A DNA stretch of 64,000 nt from CABZJG01 sp902512685 (GCA_051201605.1 CP179201.1:3658001-3722000), one strand, 5' to 3'; shown: positions 25,987 through 34,790, counted from the stretch's first letter. The notes: generated by a model not told the origin, from the letters alone. Made by a program: numbers and translations.

Positions 25987-27381
25987 ATGAACCATCTTCC
26001 CAATCAATTTCCAACAGCTGAGCTTCAGCGCCGTGATGCGGCGCATCATCTTCATCCTTTCACCGCTGCGGGGGAACTTGCCGAAAAAGGGGCGCGGGTA
26101 ATCACCAGCGCCAATGGAGTTTATGTGACCGATTCCGAGGGCCAGGACATTTTGGATGCCATGGCAGGTCTGTGGTGTGTCAACATTGGCTATGGACGGC
26201 CCGAGTTGGCCGAAGTGGCCGCCCAACAGATGCGTGAATTGCCCTATTACAACACCTTTTTTCAGACCACCCATCTGCCGGTGATTGACCTGTCAGAACG
26301 CATCGCACAACTGGCACCGGGCGATCTAAACCACGTCTTTTATGGCAGCTCTGGATCAGAGGCCAACGACACCAATATCCGCCTTGTGCGGCAGTATTGG
26401 GCGCTGCAGGGCAAGCCGGAAAAATCCATTATAATCAGCCGAAAAAATGCCTATCACGGATCGACACTGGGCGGTGCATCTTTGGGCGGCATGGTGTCGA
26501 TGCATGAACAAGGCGGCCTGCCAATTCCTGATATCCACCATATCAACCAACCGCATTGGTGGGCAGAGGGCGGCGATATGAGCCCGGATGAATTTGGACT
26601 TGCCCGGGCGCGTGAATTAGAACAGGCAATCGAGGATCTGGGCGAGCACCGCGTGGCCGCATTTATTGCTGAACCGGTACAAGGGGCTGGCGGTGTGATC
26701 ATACCGCCCGATAGTTATTGGCCTGAAATTCAACGAATTTGCGACAAATATGAAATCTTGCTTATTGCAGATGAAGTCATTTGCGGCTTTGGGCGCACCG
26801 GAAATTGGTTTGGCAGCCAAACCTTTAATATCCGTCCAGACATTATCAGTATCGCCAAAGGCCTAAGCTCGGGCTATCAGCCAATCGGCGGTTCAGTGGT
26901 CAGCGATGCGGTTGCCGAGGTGATGGCAACCAGTGAATTCACTCATGGCTATACATATTCAAGCCATCCGGTAGCCGCCGCCGTTGCCTTGGAAAATCTG
27001 CGTATTCTAGAGGATGAAAAAATCGTCGAACGCGTGCGTGACGTCACCGGCCCTTACCTAGAAAAGAAATGGAAATCCCTTGCAGATCACCCGCTGGTCG
27101 GAGAGGCCAAAATCATTGGGATGATGGGATCCATTGCGCTAAGCCCGAACAAAGCAAACCGCGCGCGATTTAAATCAGATGCAGGCACTATAGGATATAT
27201 GTGCCGTGAGCGCTGTTTTGCCAATCACCTCATCATGCGTCACGTGGGTGATCGCATGATCATCTCACCACCATTGATAATCTCTACCGGTGAAATTGAT
27301 CAACTGATTGCCCGCGTACAAACTGCTCTGGATGAAACCGCTGCACAAGTGCGCCGTGAAGGGTTGTGGCAAGAAGCCTAA
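25987..27381 (+). CDS. Class III PLP-dependent aminotransferase (putrescine or omega-amine:pyruvate type)
   Basis: Transfers an amino group from a terminal amine to a keto acid, usually pyruvate. The ATG at 25987 follows AAGGGG and gives 464 residues; the open frame to 25900 overlaps the promoter and is not coding. Signatures are YGSSGSEANDTNIRL (cofactor phosphate), AYHGSTLGGASLGG, DEVICGFGRTG, and the PLP lysine at residue 291 (SIAKGLSSGYQPIGG). This resembles SpuC-like putrescine-pyruvate aminotransferases. The neighbouring GntR, flavoprotein and polyamine ABC importer support a role in polyamine catabolism. Beta-alanine or taurine specificity is possible. Confidence 0.9.
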   Translation: MNHLPNQFPTAELQRRDAAHHLHPFTAAGELAEKGARVITSANGVYVTDSEGQDILDAMAGLWCVNIGYGRPELAEVAAQQMRELPYYNTFFQTTHLPVIDLSERIAQLAPGDLNHVFYGSSGSEANDTNIRLVRQYWALQGKPEKSIIISRKNAYHGSTLGGASLGGMVSMHEQGGLPIPDIHHINQPHWWAEGGDMSPDEFGLARARELEQAIEDLGEHRVAAFIAEPVQGAGGVIIPPDSYWPEIQRICDKYEILLIADEVICGFGRTGNWFGSQTFNIRPDIISIAKGLSSGYQPIGGSVVSDAVAEVMATSEFTHGYTYSSHPVAAAVALENLRILEDEKIVERVRDVTGPYLEKKWKSLADHPLVGEAKIIGMMGSIALSPNKANRARFKSDAGTIGYMCRERCFANHLIMRHVGDRMIISPPLIISTGEIDQLIARVQTALDETAAQVRREGLWQEA

Positions 27382-27403
27382 AGCGGGGCCTCGAACCCCG
27401 CTT
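27381..27403 (+). terminator. First hairpin after the aminotransferase gene
   Basis: AAGCGGGG and CCCCGCTT pair perfectly over eight bases with a seven-base loop, beginning at the last base of the stop codon. It is not followed by a T-run, so it may protect the 3' end of the mRNA or act together with the next hairpin. Confidence 0.6.
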
Positions 27404-27418
27404 ACCCATACCCCCTAG

Positions 27419-27461
27419 AAGCCCGTTTTTCTGTTGAACGCTGATAGATCGGGCTTTTTTT
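27419..27461 (+). terminator. Rho-independent terminator after the aminotransferase gene
   Basis: AAGCCCG (27419-27425) pairs with CGGGCTT (27450-27456), followed by further T residues. The loop is long, about 24 bases. With the preceding hairpin it separates the aminotransferase gene from potA. Confidence 0.7.
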
Positions 27462-27705
27462 CTGTAAAATGGTATAAAAAAGGACAAACGCGGCTCATAA
27501 TACTCTATGATTCGCCACAGCCCGATAAAACCAACTTTTAAAGGAAATATAGAAGTTGCTTAATGCCTACCAATTGACCAATCAGCAAGTTATGGTGAAA
27601 TTTGGGCCTAAAGTGCCGCAATATGCTTGCATTACAACCAGTGAATGGTTTTAGAATTAACGTCAAATGGCTGACAGCCCAACCAAAATAATCAAGGAGC
27701 CAGAA

Positions 27706-28806
27706 TTGGCAAAAGACACAGCAGGGGATGCATTCGTTCAATTTGACCGGGTTCAGAAAAGTTATGATGGCGAAACTCTGGTCGTAAAAGACCTAACTCT
27801 TGAAATGCCTCGTGGCGAATTTTTGACCATGCTTGGGCCATCTGGGTCGGGCAAAACCACATGTCTGATGATGCTCGCGGGATTTGAAACTGCCACCCAC
27901 GGCGATATTTTGCTGGATGGGGTGTCGATAAACAACATACCGCCGCACAAACGCGGTATCGGCATGGTGTTTCAAAACTATGCGCTGTTTCCACATATGA
28001 CCATTGCGGAAAACCTTTCTTTTCCTTTGGAAGTCCGCAAAATGGGCAAATCTGATCGCGAAGAAAAAGTAAAGCGCGCCTTGGATATGGTGGAAATGGG
28101 CGCCTTTGGCGGCCGGCGGCCGGCACAACTTTCGGGCGGCCAACAGCAAAGGATCGCTCTGGCGCGGGCTTTGGTTTTTGAACCTGAACTGGTTTTGATG
28201 GATGAACCACTTGGCGCGCTTGATAAGCAATTGCGCGAAAAAATGCAGTTTGAAATCACTGATCTTGCACACCGTTTAGGGATCACAGTTGTTTACGTGA
28301 CCCACGATCAAACAGAGGCGTTGACCATGTCGGATCGGGTCGCTGTTTTTGACGATGGGCGCATTCAGCAACTCGCAAAGCCAGATCAGCTTTATGAAGA
28401 ACCGGAAAACAGTTTTGTTGCCCAATTCATCGGTGAGAACAACACCATGGAAGGCATCGTAAAAGAGATAAAAGACGGTCTGGCAATGGTTGAATTGGAC
28501 GGCGGTGAAGTGATTGCCTGCAAGCCGGTGAATGTCAGCAAACCAGGTGACCGAACAAGAGTTTCAATCCGGCCCGAACGGGTCGAGTACAACAAAGATC
28601 GAATTCATGACAACGCACAAAAGCTAAAAGCAGAAGTGCTCGAATTCATCTACATGGGTGATATTTTCCGCACGCGTCTTCGCGTGGCCGGCAATGACGA
28701 TTTTATTGTTAAAACTCGTAACGCACCCGATCAAATGCGCCTGAAACCCGGTGAGCAAATCGAGATTGGCTGGCTGCCAGAAGATTGCCGGGCACTAGAT
28801 GCATGA
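27706..28806 (+). CDS. potA: Spermidine/putrescine-type ABC transporter, ATP-binding protein
   Basis: Cytosolic ATPase of a polyamine-type importer. I choose the TTG at 27706 as start because AAGGAG lies six bases upstream and the product then begins MAKDTAGDAFVQF. The in-frame ATG at 27667 has no ribosome-binding site. The protein has 366 residues with Walker A GPSGSGKTT, Q-loop VFQNYALFP, signature LSGGQQQR, Walker B LVLMDEPLGALD and switch HDQTEALTMSDR. A C-terminal TOBE domain follows. It heads potA-potD-potB-potC; the order, with the binding protein second, is common in Rhodobacterales. Confidence 0.92.
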   Translation: MAKDTAGDAFVQFDRVQKSYDGETLVVKDLTLEMPRGEFLTMLGPSGSGKTTCLMMLAGFETATHGDILLDGVSINNIPPHKRGIGMVFQNYALFPHMTIAENLSFPLEVRKMGKSDREEKVKRALDMVEMGAFGGRRPAQLSGGQQQRIALARALVFEPELVLMDEPLGALDKQLREKMQFEITDLAHRLGITVVYVTHDQTEALTMSDRVAVFDDGRIQQLAKPDQLYEEPENSFVAQFIGENNTMEGIVKEIKDGLAMVELDGGEVIACKPVNVSKPGDRTRVSIRPERVEYNKDRIHDNAQKLKAEVLEFIYMGDIFRTRLRVAGNDDFIVKTRNAPDQMRLKPGEQIEIGWLPEDCRALDA

Positions 28807-28850
28807 CGCAATAATCGAATTCGCCCAATAAATTTGGTGCGATCTACTGA

Positions 28851-28910
28851 GGGTCCAAAAGATCAGCCCGAGTCTTGGACCAGCTAGTTTAATCTCGGGC
28901 GACATGGGAG
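28851..28910 (+). promoter_or_regulatory. potD leader with two interleaved stems (pseudoknot-type element)
   Basis: GGTCCAA (28852-28858) is complementary to TTGGACC (28875-28881), and GCCCGAG (28866-28872) to CTCGGGC (28894-28900). Each pairing is a perfect seven bases and the arms alternate as A-B-A'-B', the topology of an H-type pseudoknot, or of two exclusive hairpins. The second stem ends five bases before GGGAG, the potD ribosome-binding site. Loops would be 7, 2 and 12 bases. This looks like a cis-acting RNA controlling translation of the binding protein. I cannot match it to a known riboswitch class by eye. Confidence 0.55.
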
Positions 28911-28916
28911 ACTGTA

Positions 28917-30023
28917 ATGAAATCGACAAAAACTATTTTGACAGGCGCGGCGCTGTCATTGGTGGCGGGGTCTGCATTCGCAGGCAGCCATATGGCTAGC
29001 GAAATGACCATCGTGTCATGGGGCGGCGCCTATTCAAAATCGCAATTGAACGCGTACCACGACCCTTATTCCGAGATGACTGGCGTCACCATCCTGAATG
29101 ATGACAGCTCAAGCACAGCGGTTGCAAAACTGCGCGCGATGAACGAAGCCGGCAATATCACTTGGGATGTTGTAGACGTAGAAGCAGCGCCAGCGATGCA
29201 GCTTTGCGACGAAGGCTTAGCGATGGTCATCGATCCTGATACAATGCTCGCAGCGGCACCTGATGGAACACCTGCCTCAGAAGACTTTGGCGATATGCTG
29301 GTGTCTGAGTGCTTTATTCCACAAATCGTGTACTCGACAACCTTCGGATACCGGACTGACCTCGTAGGTGACACAGCGCCAACGTCTGTTTGTGACGTGT
29401 TTGATACAGCTGCCTACCCTGGCAAGCGTTCGCTGTTCAGCGTTCCGATCAACACAATGGAATGGGCATTGCTCTGCGACGGCGTTGCCAAAGCAGATAT
29501 CTATGACACACTGGAAACAGAAGAAGGTCAAGATCGCGCACTGGCCAAACTGGACACTATCAAAGACGATGTGATCTGGGTTTCTTCAGGTTCTGATACA
29601 CCACAGCTTTTGGCTGACGGCGAAGTCATCATGGGCGCCACCTATAACGGTCGTCTTTTCTCTTTGATCGAAGAGCAAAAGCAGCCTGTAGCGATGATCT
29701 GGGATGGTCAGGTTATGGATTTGGATGGCTGGATTATCCCAGCAGGTCTAAGCCCAGAGCGTCAAGCACGTGCGCTTGACTACATCATGTTTGCCACAGA
29801 CACTCAGCGTCTTGCGGATCAAGCAAAATGGATCAGCTACGGTCCAGCCCGTGCATCCTCTGCACCGCTGGTCGGAAAGCATGCTGATTTGGGCATCGAC
29901 ATGGGGCCACATATGCCAACAGCACCTGAGAACCTGTCCCGTGCATTCTTGATGAACTATGACTTCTGGGCCGATTACCGCGATGACCTGGACGCAAAGT
30001 TCCAAGCATGGCTGGCTAAGTAA
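28917..30023 (+). CDS. potD: Polyamine-type ABC transporter, periplasmic substrate-binding protein
   Basis: Type II periplasmic binding protein that captures the substrate and delivers it to the permeases. The 368-residue precursor has a signal peptide ending near AFAGS (residues 20-24). The mature N terminus MTIVSWGGAYSKSQL and the DVVDVEAAPAMQLC region are typical of PotD/SpuD-like proteins in which substrate is held by acidic and aromatic residues. GGGAG lies six bases before the ATG. Its leader contains the interleaved stems, and a strong hairpin follows the gene. That suggests the binding protein is expressed more than the permeases. Putrescine or spermidine is inferred from context. Confidence 0.9.
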   Translation: MKSTKTILTGAALSLVAGSAFAGSHMASEMTIVSWGGAYSKSQLNAYHDPYSEMTGVTILNDDSSSTAVAKLRAMNEAGNITWDVVDVEAAPAMQLCDEGLAMVIDPDTMLAAAPDGTPASEDFGDMLVSECFIPQIVYSTTFGYRTDLVGDTAPTSVCDVFDTAAYPGKRSLFSVPINTMEWALLCDGVAKADIYDTLETEEGQDRALAKLDTIKDDVIWVSSGSDTPQLLADGEVIMGATYNGRLFSLIEEQKQPVAMIWDGQVMDLDGWIIPAGLSPERQARALDYIMFATDTQRLADQAKWISYGPARASSAPLVGKHADLGIDMGPHMPTAPENLSRAFLMNYDFWADYRDDLDAKFQAWLAK

Positions 30024-30035
30024 GCTCGTACAATT

Positions 30036-30067
30036 GGGAAGGGCCGTATTGGCCCTTCCCATTTTTT
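30036..30067 (+). terminator. Strong hairpin/attenuator between potD and potB
   Basis: GGGAAGGGCC and GGCCCTTCCC form a perfect ten-base stem with loop GTATT, followed by ATTTTTT. It lies 13 bases after the potD stop and about 40 bases before potB. In binding-protein transporters such an intercistronic hairpin usually reduces permease expression or stabilises the upstream mRNA. Confidence 0.85.
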
Positions 30068-30105
30068 CTTCTTAATTTCAACTCTACAGCTGTATCGGCC
30101 AAATC

Positions 30106-31380
30106 ATGAGCGCTTCGACCAACACCGAACCGATGCTTTCCGCAGACGGGAAACCCCTTAAACAAAGTTTGGCCCGGGCGCTGCGTCGTCAAAAGATCCG
30201 TGCTCTTTTATTGATTGCGCCGCTTTTGGCCTTTATCTTTATCGCCTTTATTTTACCGATCATATCTATGCTGTTTCGATCCGTTGAAAACGACATCGTT
30301 GCAACAACACTTCCACAAACGGTGGCCGCGCTCCAAACCTGGGACTCATCAACCGGTGAATTGCCAGATGAGCCTGTCTATGCAGCCTTTGCGTCAGATA
30401 TTCAAAAAGCCGCAAAAGCAAAGATTCACACCAAAGTCGGGCTGCGTTTAAACTATGAACAATCCGGAATTGCATCGCTTTTCAAAAAGACCGCGCGTAA
30501 GGCTAAAAAATGGGACATGGAAGCGGACGGCCCGTTCAAAGAAAAACTCATAGATATTCACAAGGGTTGGAGCAACGTTGAAACTTGGCAAACGCTTAAA
30601 GTTCACAGCTCGAACTACACTAGTGGCTATTTTTTGAATGCTATTGATATGCGCAAAACGGCCTCTGGGCCTGAATTTCAGCCGGAAAACAAACAAATTT
30701 TGCTAACGCTTTTCGGGCGCACATTGATCATGTCGCTTGCCATCATGGGATCCTGCTTATTGCTCGGCTATCCTGTGGCGTGGTTGCTAGCCAATCTGCC
30801 TATGCGACATGCCAACCTGTTGATGATATTGGTACTGTTGCCGTTCTGGACCTCGCTATTGGTGCGCACATCCGCGTGGAAAGTGATGTTGCAGCAACAA
30901 GGCGTGATAAATGATGTTCTGGTAAATCTAGGCTTGGTGGCCGATAGCGCCCGTTTGGTGATGATAAACAATGAAACCGGCACAATCGTTGCGATGACGC
31001 ATATTCTGTTGCCGTTTATGATCCTTCCGATGTACTCGGTAATGCAAACAATCCCGCCCAGCTATCTTCGCGCAGCCAAATCCCTTGGCGCGACCAACAC
31101 GACTGCATTTTGGCGGGTTTATTTCCCGCAATCCGTCCCCGGCATTGGGGCCGGATCAATCTTAGTGTTTATTCTGGCGATTGGATATTACATCACGCCG
31201 GAAATTGTGGGTGGTACAAAAGGTGTCTTTATTTCCAACCGGATTGCCTATCACATTCTGCGCTCTCTGAACTGGGGGCTGGCGGCGGCTTTAGGGACAA
31301 TCTTATTGGTTGCTGTTCTGATCCTGTACTGGGCCTATGATAAGATGGTCGGTATCGACAACGTCAAGCTGGGAGGGTGA
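30106..31380 (+). CDS. potB: Polyamine-type ABC transporter permease with large periplasmic insertion
   Basis: Inner-membrane channel subunit. At 424 residues it is about 140 longer than classical PotB. Helix 1 (about residues 37-60) is followed by a soluble insertion of some 140 residues (about 64-205), rich in Lys, Thr and Ala, before the remaining five helices. The EAA-type coupling motif is YLRAAKSLGATNTTAFWRVY in the C-terminal third. No strong ribosome-binding site precedes the ATG at 30106. It ends four bases before the potC start, and GGGAGG within its last codons serves potC, so the two are coupled. Confidence 0.9.
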   Translation: MSASTNTEPMLSADGKPLKQSLARALRRQKIRALLLIAPLLAFIFIAFILPIISMLFRSVENDIVATTLPQTVAALQTWDSSTGELPDEPVYAAFASDIQKAAKAKIHTKVGLRLNYEQSGIASLFKKTARKAKKWDMEADGPFKEKLIDIHKGWSNVETWQTLKVHSSNYTSGYFLNAIDMRKTASGPEFQPENKQILLTLFGRTLIMSLAIMGSCLLLGYPVAWLLANLPMRHANLLMILVLLPFWTSLLVRTSAWKVMLQQQGVINDVLVNLGLVADSARLVMINNETGTIVAMTHILLPFMILPMYSVMQTIPPSYLRAAKSLGATNTTAFWRVYFPQSVPGIGAGSILVFILAIGYYITPEIVGGTKGVFISNRIAYHILRSLNWGLAAALGTILLVAVLILYWAYDKMVGIDNVKLGG

Positions 31381-31384
31381 GGTC

Positions 31385-32596
31385 ATGGCTGCACTTACTG
31401 TGATTTCGCGCAAACCATTATCGTTTGTTTTATCTGTCACAGCCCTGCTGGGCGCACTGCTGGGTGTGCTGATGGGAATGTCCATGGGCAACGCTCCACT
31501 TGGGCTAATTGCAGGGGCTGCAATAACCTCGGCCGTGGCCTACCTTGGAACGTCGGTGATCTCCGAAGAAAGAACCGCGCGCTACGGGCTAATTGCTGCC
31601 ACGTTAATAGCTGGTCTATATTTCTTTGGTCTGGTCGGGGGTTTAACTGGCGCGCTATGGGGCTGGTTCTTGGGCTGGTTCATATTTTGGCTGTACGAAG
31701 GGCGATACCGGGCGCGCCTTCATCCTTACCTGACCCCCGGTCAGGTGCTTTGGCACTTTACGTTTAGAATTATCTGCGGGCTTATTTTCGCCTTTTTAAT
31801 CATTCCGATTATCGTTGTGATGCCGCTGTCCTTTAACGCACAGGATTTCTTTACATTCACGCCAGAGATGCTGCGCTTTGACCCTGCGGGCTATTCACTG
31901 AAGCACTATAATGACTTCTTCACCAATAATGAATGGCAGCGGTCGTTTAAGAATTCATTGATTATTGCCCCAATTGCGACCTTGGTTTCGGTATCACTGG
32001 GCACGCTGGCAGCGATTGGCCTAAGCCAAAGCCATGTGCCGTTCAAACGAGCGATTATGGCGATTCTCATTTCGCCCATGATTGTTCCGTTGATTATTTC
32101 GGCAACCGGCATGTTTTTCTTTTACGCCGGATTGGGTAAGTTTCTGGAATATCAGCTCGGTCTGGATAAGAACCTTGTGGGATACATGAAAGTTGTTCTG
32201 GCCCATGCTGTTCTGGGTATCCCCTTTGTGATTATCACAGTTACCGCAACCTTGGTGGGATTTGACAACTCACTGACCCGCGCGGCAGCCAATATGGGGG
32301 CCAACCCCGTCACAACATTTTTCCGGGTTCAAATGCCGCTCATTTTGCCCGGCGTTATCTCAGGTGGCCTATTTGCCTTTATCACGTCGTTTGATGAGGT
32401 CGTGGTGATAATGTTTGTCGGATCTGCAAGTCAGAAAACACTTCCTTGGCAGATGTTTACAGGCTTGCGCGAGCAAATTAGTCCAACGATCCTTGCGGTG
32501 GCAACAATTTTGGTGGCGCTGTCTATCGTGCTGCTGACAACCTTGGAATTGCTGCGGCGACGCTCGGAAAAACTGCGGGGAATGAGCCCGAGCTAA
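31385..32596 (+). CDS. potC: Polyamine-type ABC transporter permease with extra N-terminal membrane domain
   Basis: Second channel subunit. The ATG at 31385 follows GGGAGGGTGAGG; the open frame to 31337 overlaps potB and is not used. The 403-residue protein is about 130 longer than PotC. The extra part (residues 1-115) is a Gly/Ala-rich block of about four helices (for example LLGALLGVLMGMSMG). The classical six-helix permease follows, with coupling motif TRAAANMGANPVTTFFRVQM. Long forms of both permeases in one operon suggest they co-evolved. Confidence 0.9.
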   Translation: MAALTVISRKPLSFVLSVTALLGALLGVLMGMSMGNAPLGLIAGAAITSAVAYLGTSVISEERTARYGLIAATLIAGLYFFGLVGGLTGALWGWFLGWFIFWLYEGRYRARLHPYLTPGQVLWHFTFRIICGLIFAFLIIPIIVVMPLSFNAQDFFTFTPEMLRFDPAGYSLKHYNDFFTNNEWQRSFKNSLIIAPIATLVSVSLGTLAAIGLSQSHVPFKRAIMAILISPMIVPLIISATGMFFFYAGLGKFLEYQLGLDKNLVGYMKVVLAHAVLGIPFVIITVTATLVGFDNSLTRAAANMGANPVTTFFRVQMPLILPGVISGGLFAFITSFDEVVVIMFVGSASQKTLPWQMFTGLREQISPTILAVATILVALSIVLLTTLELLRRRSEKLRGMSPS

Positions 32597-32736
32597 AAAG
32601 CTCAATCGATCCCGGTAGTTTGTCCATTTGACCAGATATTGTTTACCGCTCAGTACTTTTTTAGGCTGTAAAATGCTCTAAACTATGTGCAAGATTGCCT
32701 TAAAGAAATGCAGAGCTTGGCTGATAGGTGAATTTG

Positions 32737-33663
32737 ATGAAAACCGCTTTGATCACGCATGATGATTGTTTGAACCATATCACCCCGCCAGGGCATCCTG
32801 AACAGGTGGCCCGTCTTGAGCGCATTTTAGAGGTACTAAAGCCGCTTGACCTGAACCGGATCAGCGCACCTTTAGCAGCGGATGATGATCTGCTGCGTGT
32901 TCATCCCAAATCACATATCAACGCGTTGCGCGACGCCGCACCTGAGGTAGGCTTTGCCGCCATTGATGGGGACACGCATATGTCGCCGGGTTCGCTGCAG
33001 GCCGCCTATCGGGCCGCCGGCGGGGTACTACGGGCAATTGATATGGTTCTACAGGGCGATGCACCCAATGCATTTGCCGCAGTGCGGCCCCCGGGGCATC
33101 ATGCAGAAACCCGAGCAGCGATGGGATTTTGTCTTTTTGGCAATGTCGCTCTTGGCGCTAAACATGCGCTTGATTTTCATGGGTTAAAGCGGGTGGCTGT
33201 GGTTGATTTCGATGTGCATCACGGCAATGGAACACAAGATCTTTTGTGGGATGAACCACGCGCCTTGACCATTACATCGCAGCAAATGCCGCTTTGGCCC
33301 GGAACTGGCGCAGAAAGTGAAACCGGCGGGTTTGATAATGTGATCAACATCCCTCTGTCCCCGGACAGCAATGGAACCGCAATGCGTGCCGCCTATGAAC
33401 GCATTGCCTTTCCAAAAATCAAAGCGTTCAAGCCCGAACTGATCATAATTTCCGCCGGCTTTGATGCACACCAAGACGACCCGCTGGCCCAATTGAACTG
33501 GAGCACAGAAGATTTTGTATGGCTGACCAAACAACTTTGCGCTTTGGCCAATGATCTTTGTGAAGGACGGCTGGTTTCTGCGCTCGAAGGCGGCTATGAT
33601 CTAAATGCCTTAGCAGCATCGGTTAAGGCCCATGTCGAAATTCTGAGCGAGGCAGCACAATGA
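32737..33663 (+). CDS. Histone deacetylase-family amidohydrolase (acetylpolyamine deacetylase-like)
   Basis: Zinc hydrolase of the arginase/deacetylase fold that removes acetyl groups from amines. The ATG at 32737 has AGGTG upstream; a GTG at 32728 is an alternative. The 308-residue protein contains RPPGHHAETRAAMGFC (catalytic His pair), VDFDVHHGNGTQD (zinc ligands), AGFDAHQDDP (third ligand) and EGGYDL (transition-state Tyr). It follows the polyamine import genes by 140 bp, but in Rhodobacterales this gene commonly precedes xseB-ispA-dxs, so its location need not mean polyamine work. Its stop overlaps xseB by four bases. Confidence 0.9.
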   Translation: MKTALITHDDCLNHITPPGHPEQVARLERILEVLKPLDLNRISAPLAADDDLLRVHPKSHINALRDAAPEVGFAAIDGDTHMSPGSLQAAYRAAGGVLRAIDMVLQGDAPNAFAAVRPPGHHAETRAAMGFCLFGNVALGAKHALDFHGLKRVAVVDFDVHHGNGTQDLLWDEPRALTITSQQMPLWPGTGAESETGGFDNVINIPLSPDSNGTAMRAAYERIAFPKIKAFKPELIIISAGFDAHQDDPLAQLNWSTEDFVWLTKQLCALANDLCEGRLVSALEGGYDLNALAASVKAHVEILSEAAQ

Positions 33664-33902
33664 CGGACACACCAGTAGCAGAAATGACCTTTGAACAGGC
33701 CATGGCAGAATTGGAAAAAGTTGTCAGCGCTTTGGAACGCGGTGATGTTGCACTTGATCAGTCCATCACACTTTATGAACGGGGCGCTGAATTGAAAAAA
33801 CGCTGCGAAGCCAAACTTAAAGAAGCCGAAGAAAAAGTTGCGGCCATTACGTTCGATGCCGACGGGGCGCCATCAGGGACAACACCTGTCGGAGGTTTGT
33901 GA
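33660..33902 (+). CDS. xseB: Exodeoxyribonuclease VII small subunit
   Basis: Small partner of XseA in the nuclease that degrades single-stranded DNA from both ends. The 80-residue protein has the family core MTFEQAMAELEKVVSALERG and SITLYERGAELKKRCEAKL, predicted as a helical hairpin. It overlaps the deacetylase gene by four bases (ATGA), and its TGA shares bases with the ispA ATG (TGATG). The xseB-ispA-dxs order is widely conserved in proteobacteria. Confidence 0.96.
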   Translation: MTDTPVAEMTFEQAMAELEKVVSALERGDVALDQSITLYERGAELKKRCEAKLKEAEEKVAAITFDADGAPSGTTPVGGL

Positions 33903-34771
33903 TGTTTCGCGAAAGGCTTGCACAGCATGCCGCCATTATTCAAACCCACCTAGATCAGACAATAACCCCCATGGGCGACGCCCCTGTCGTGCAGGGGATG
34001 CGCTATGCGCTGCGCGGCGGCAAACGCCTGCGGGCATTTTTGGTAATGCAAAGCGCTGCCATTTATGATCTGCCGCACAGTCAATCCATTTGGCCTGCTG
34101 CGGCAATCGAAGCAATCCATGCCTATTCTTTGGTGCATGATGATCTACCCTGCATGGATGATGATGATTTGCGGCGCGGCCAGCCTACGGTGCATAAAAA
34201 ATGGGATCAGGCAACAGCGGTTCTGGTCGGGGATGCCCTGCAATCGCTTGGCTTTGAGCTGGTGCTAAATCCCCATTGTAGCCCTATTGCCGATCTGCGC
34301 GCTGATCTTGCACTGCGTCTTGCACGCGCTGCGGGCGGCGCAGGAATGGTTTTGGGTCAAGCACAGGACATTGCCGCCGAAACTGCGCCGACCCCATTGG
34401 ATCTTGCGCAGATTACCGAATTACAGCAGGGCAAAACCGAGGCGCTGATCTCTTGGTCCGCACAAGCCGGGGCAATCCTTGCACAAGAGGACCCAGCCCC
34501 ATTGGCACAATATTCCGCAGCCCTCGGGTTGGGCTTTCAAATCACGGATGATATTCTTGATGTTGAGGGCGACCCTAAAAAGATCGGCAAACGGCTTAAC
34601 AAAGACGCCAAGGCCGGCAAAGCCACTTTTGTTTCCTTACTTGGGCTAGACGGCGCAAAAAAGCGCGCCAAAGAGTTGATCAGCGAGGCCTGCGATGCTG
34701 TGACACCCCTCGGTAAAAATGCACAGCCCTTGCAGCATTGCGCCAAGTTCATTATTTCAAGAGAAAGCTAA
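33902..34771 (+). CDS. ispA: Farnesyl diphosphate synthase (geranyltranstransferase)
   Basis: Condenses isopentenyl diphosphate with dimethylallyl and geranyl diphosphates to give farnesyl diphosphate. The ATG at 33902 has GGAGG six bases upstream inside xseB. The 289-residue protein carries the first aspartate-rich motif DDLPCMDDDD and the second DDILD, plus the GGKRLR substrate motif near residue 40. It lies between xseB and dxs, 19 bp before the latter. Confidence 0.96.
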   Translation: MFRERLAQHAAIIQTHLDQTITPMGDAPVVQGMRYALRGGKRLRAFLVMQSAAIYDLPHSQSIWPAAAIEAIHAYSLVHDDLPCMDDDDLRRGQPTVHKKWDQATAVLVGDALQSLGFELVLNPHCSPIADLRADLALRLARAAGGAGMVLGQAQDIAAETAPTPLDLAQITELQQGKTEALISWSAQAGAILAQEDPAPLAQYSAALGLGFQITDDILDVEGDPKKIGKRLNKDAKAGKATFVSLLGLDGAKKRAKELISEACDAVTPLGKNAQPLQHCAKFIISRES

Positions 34772-34790
34772 ATTTGCTTAAAGAGCCCTA

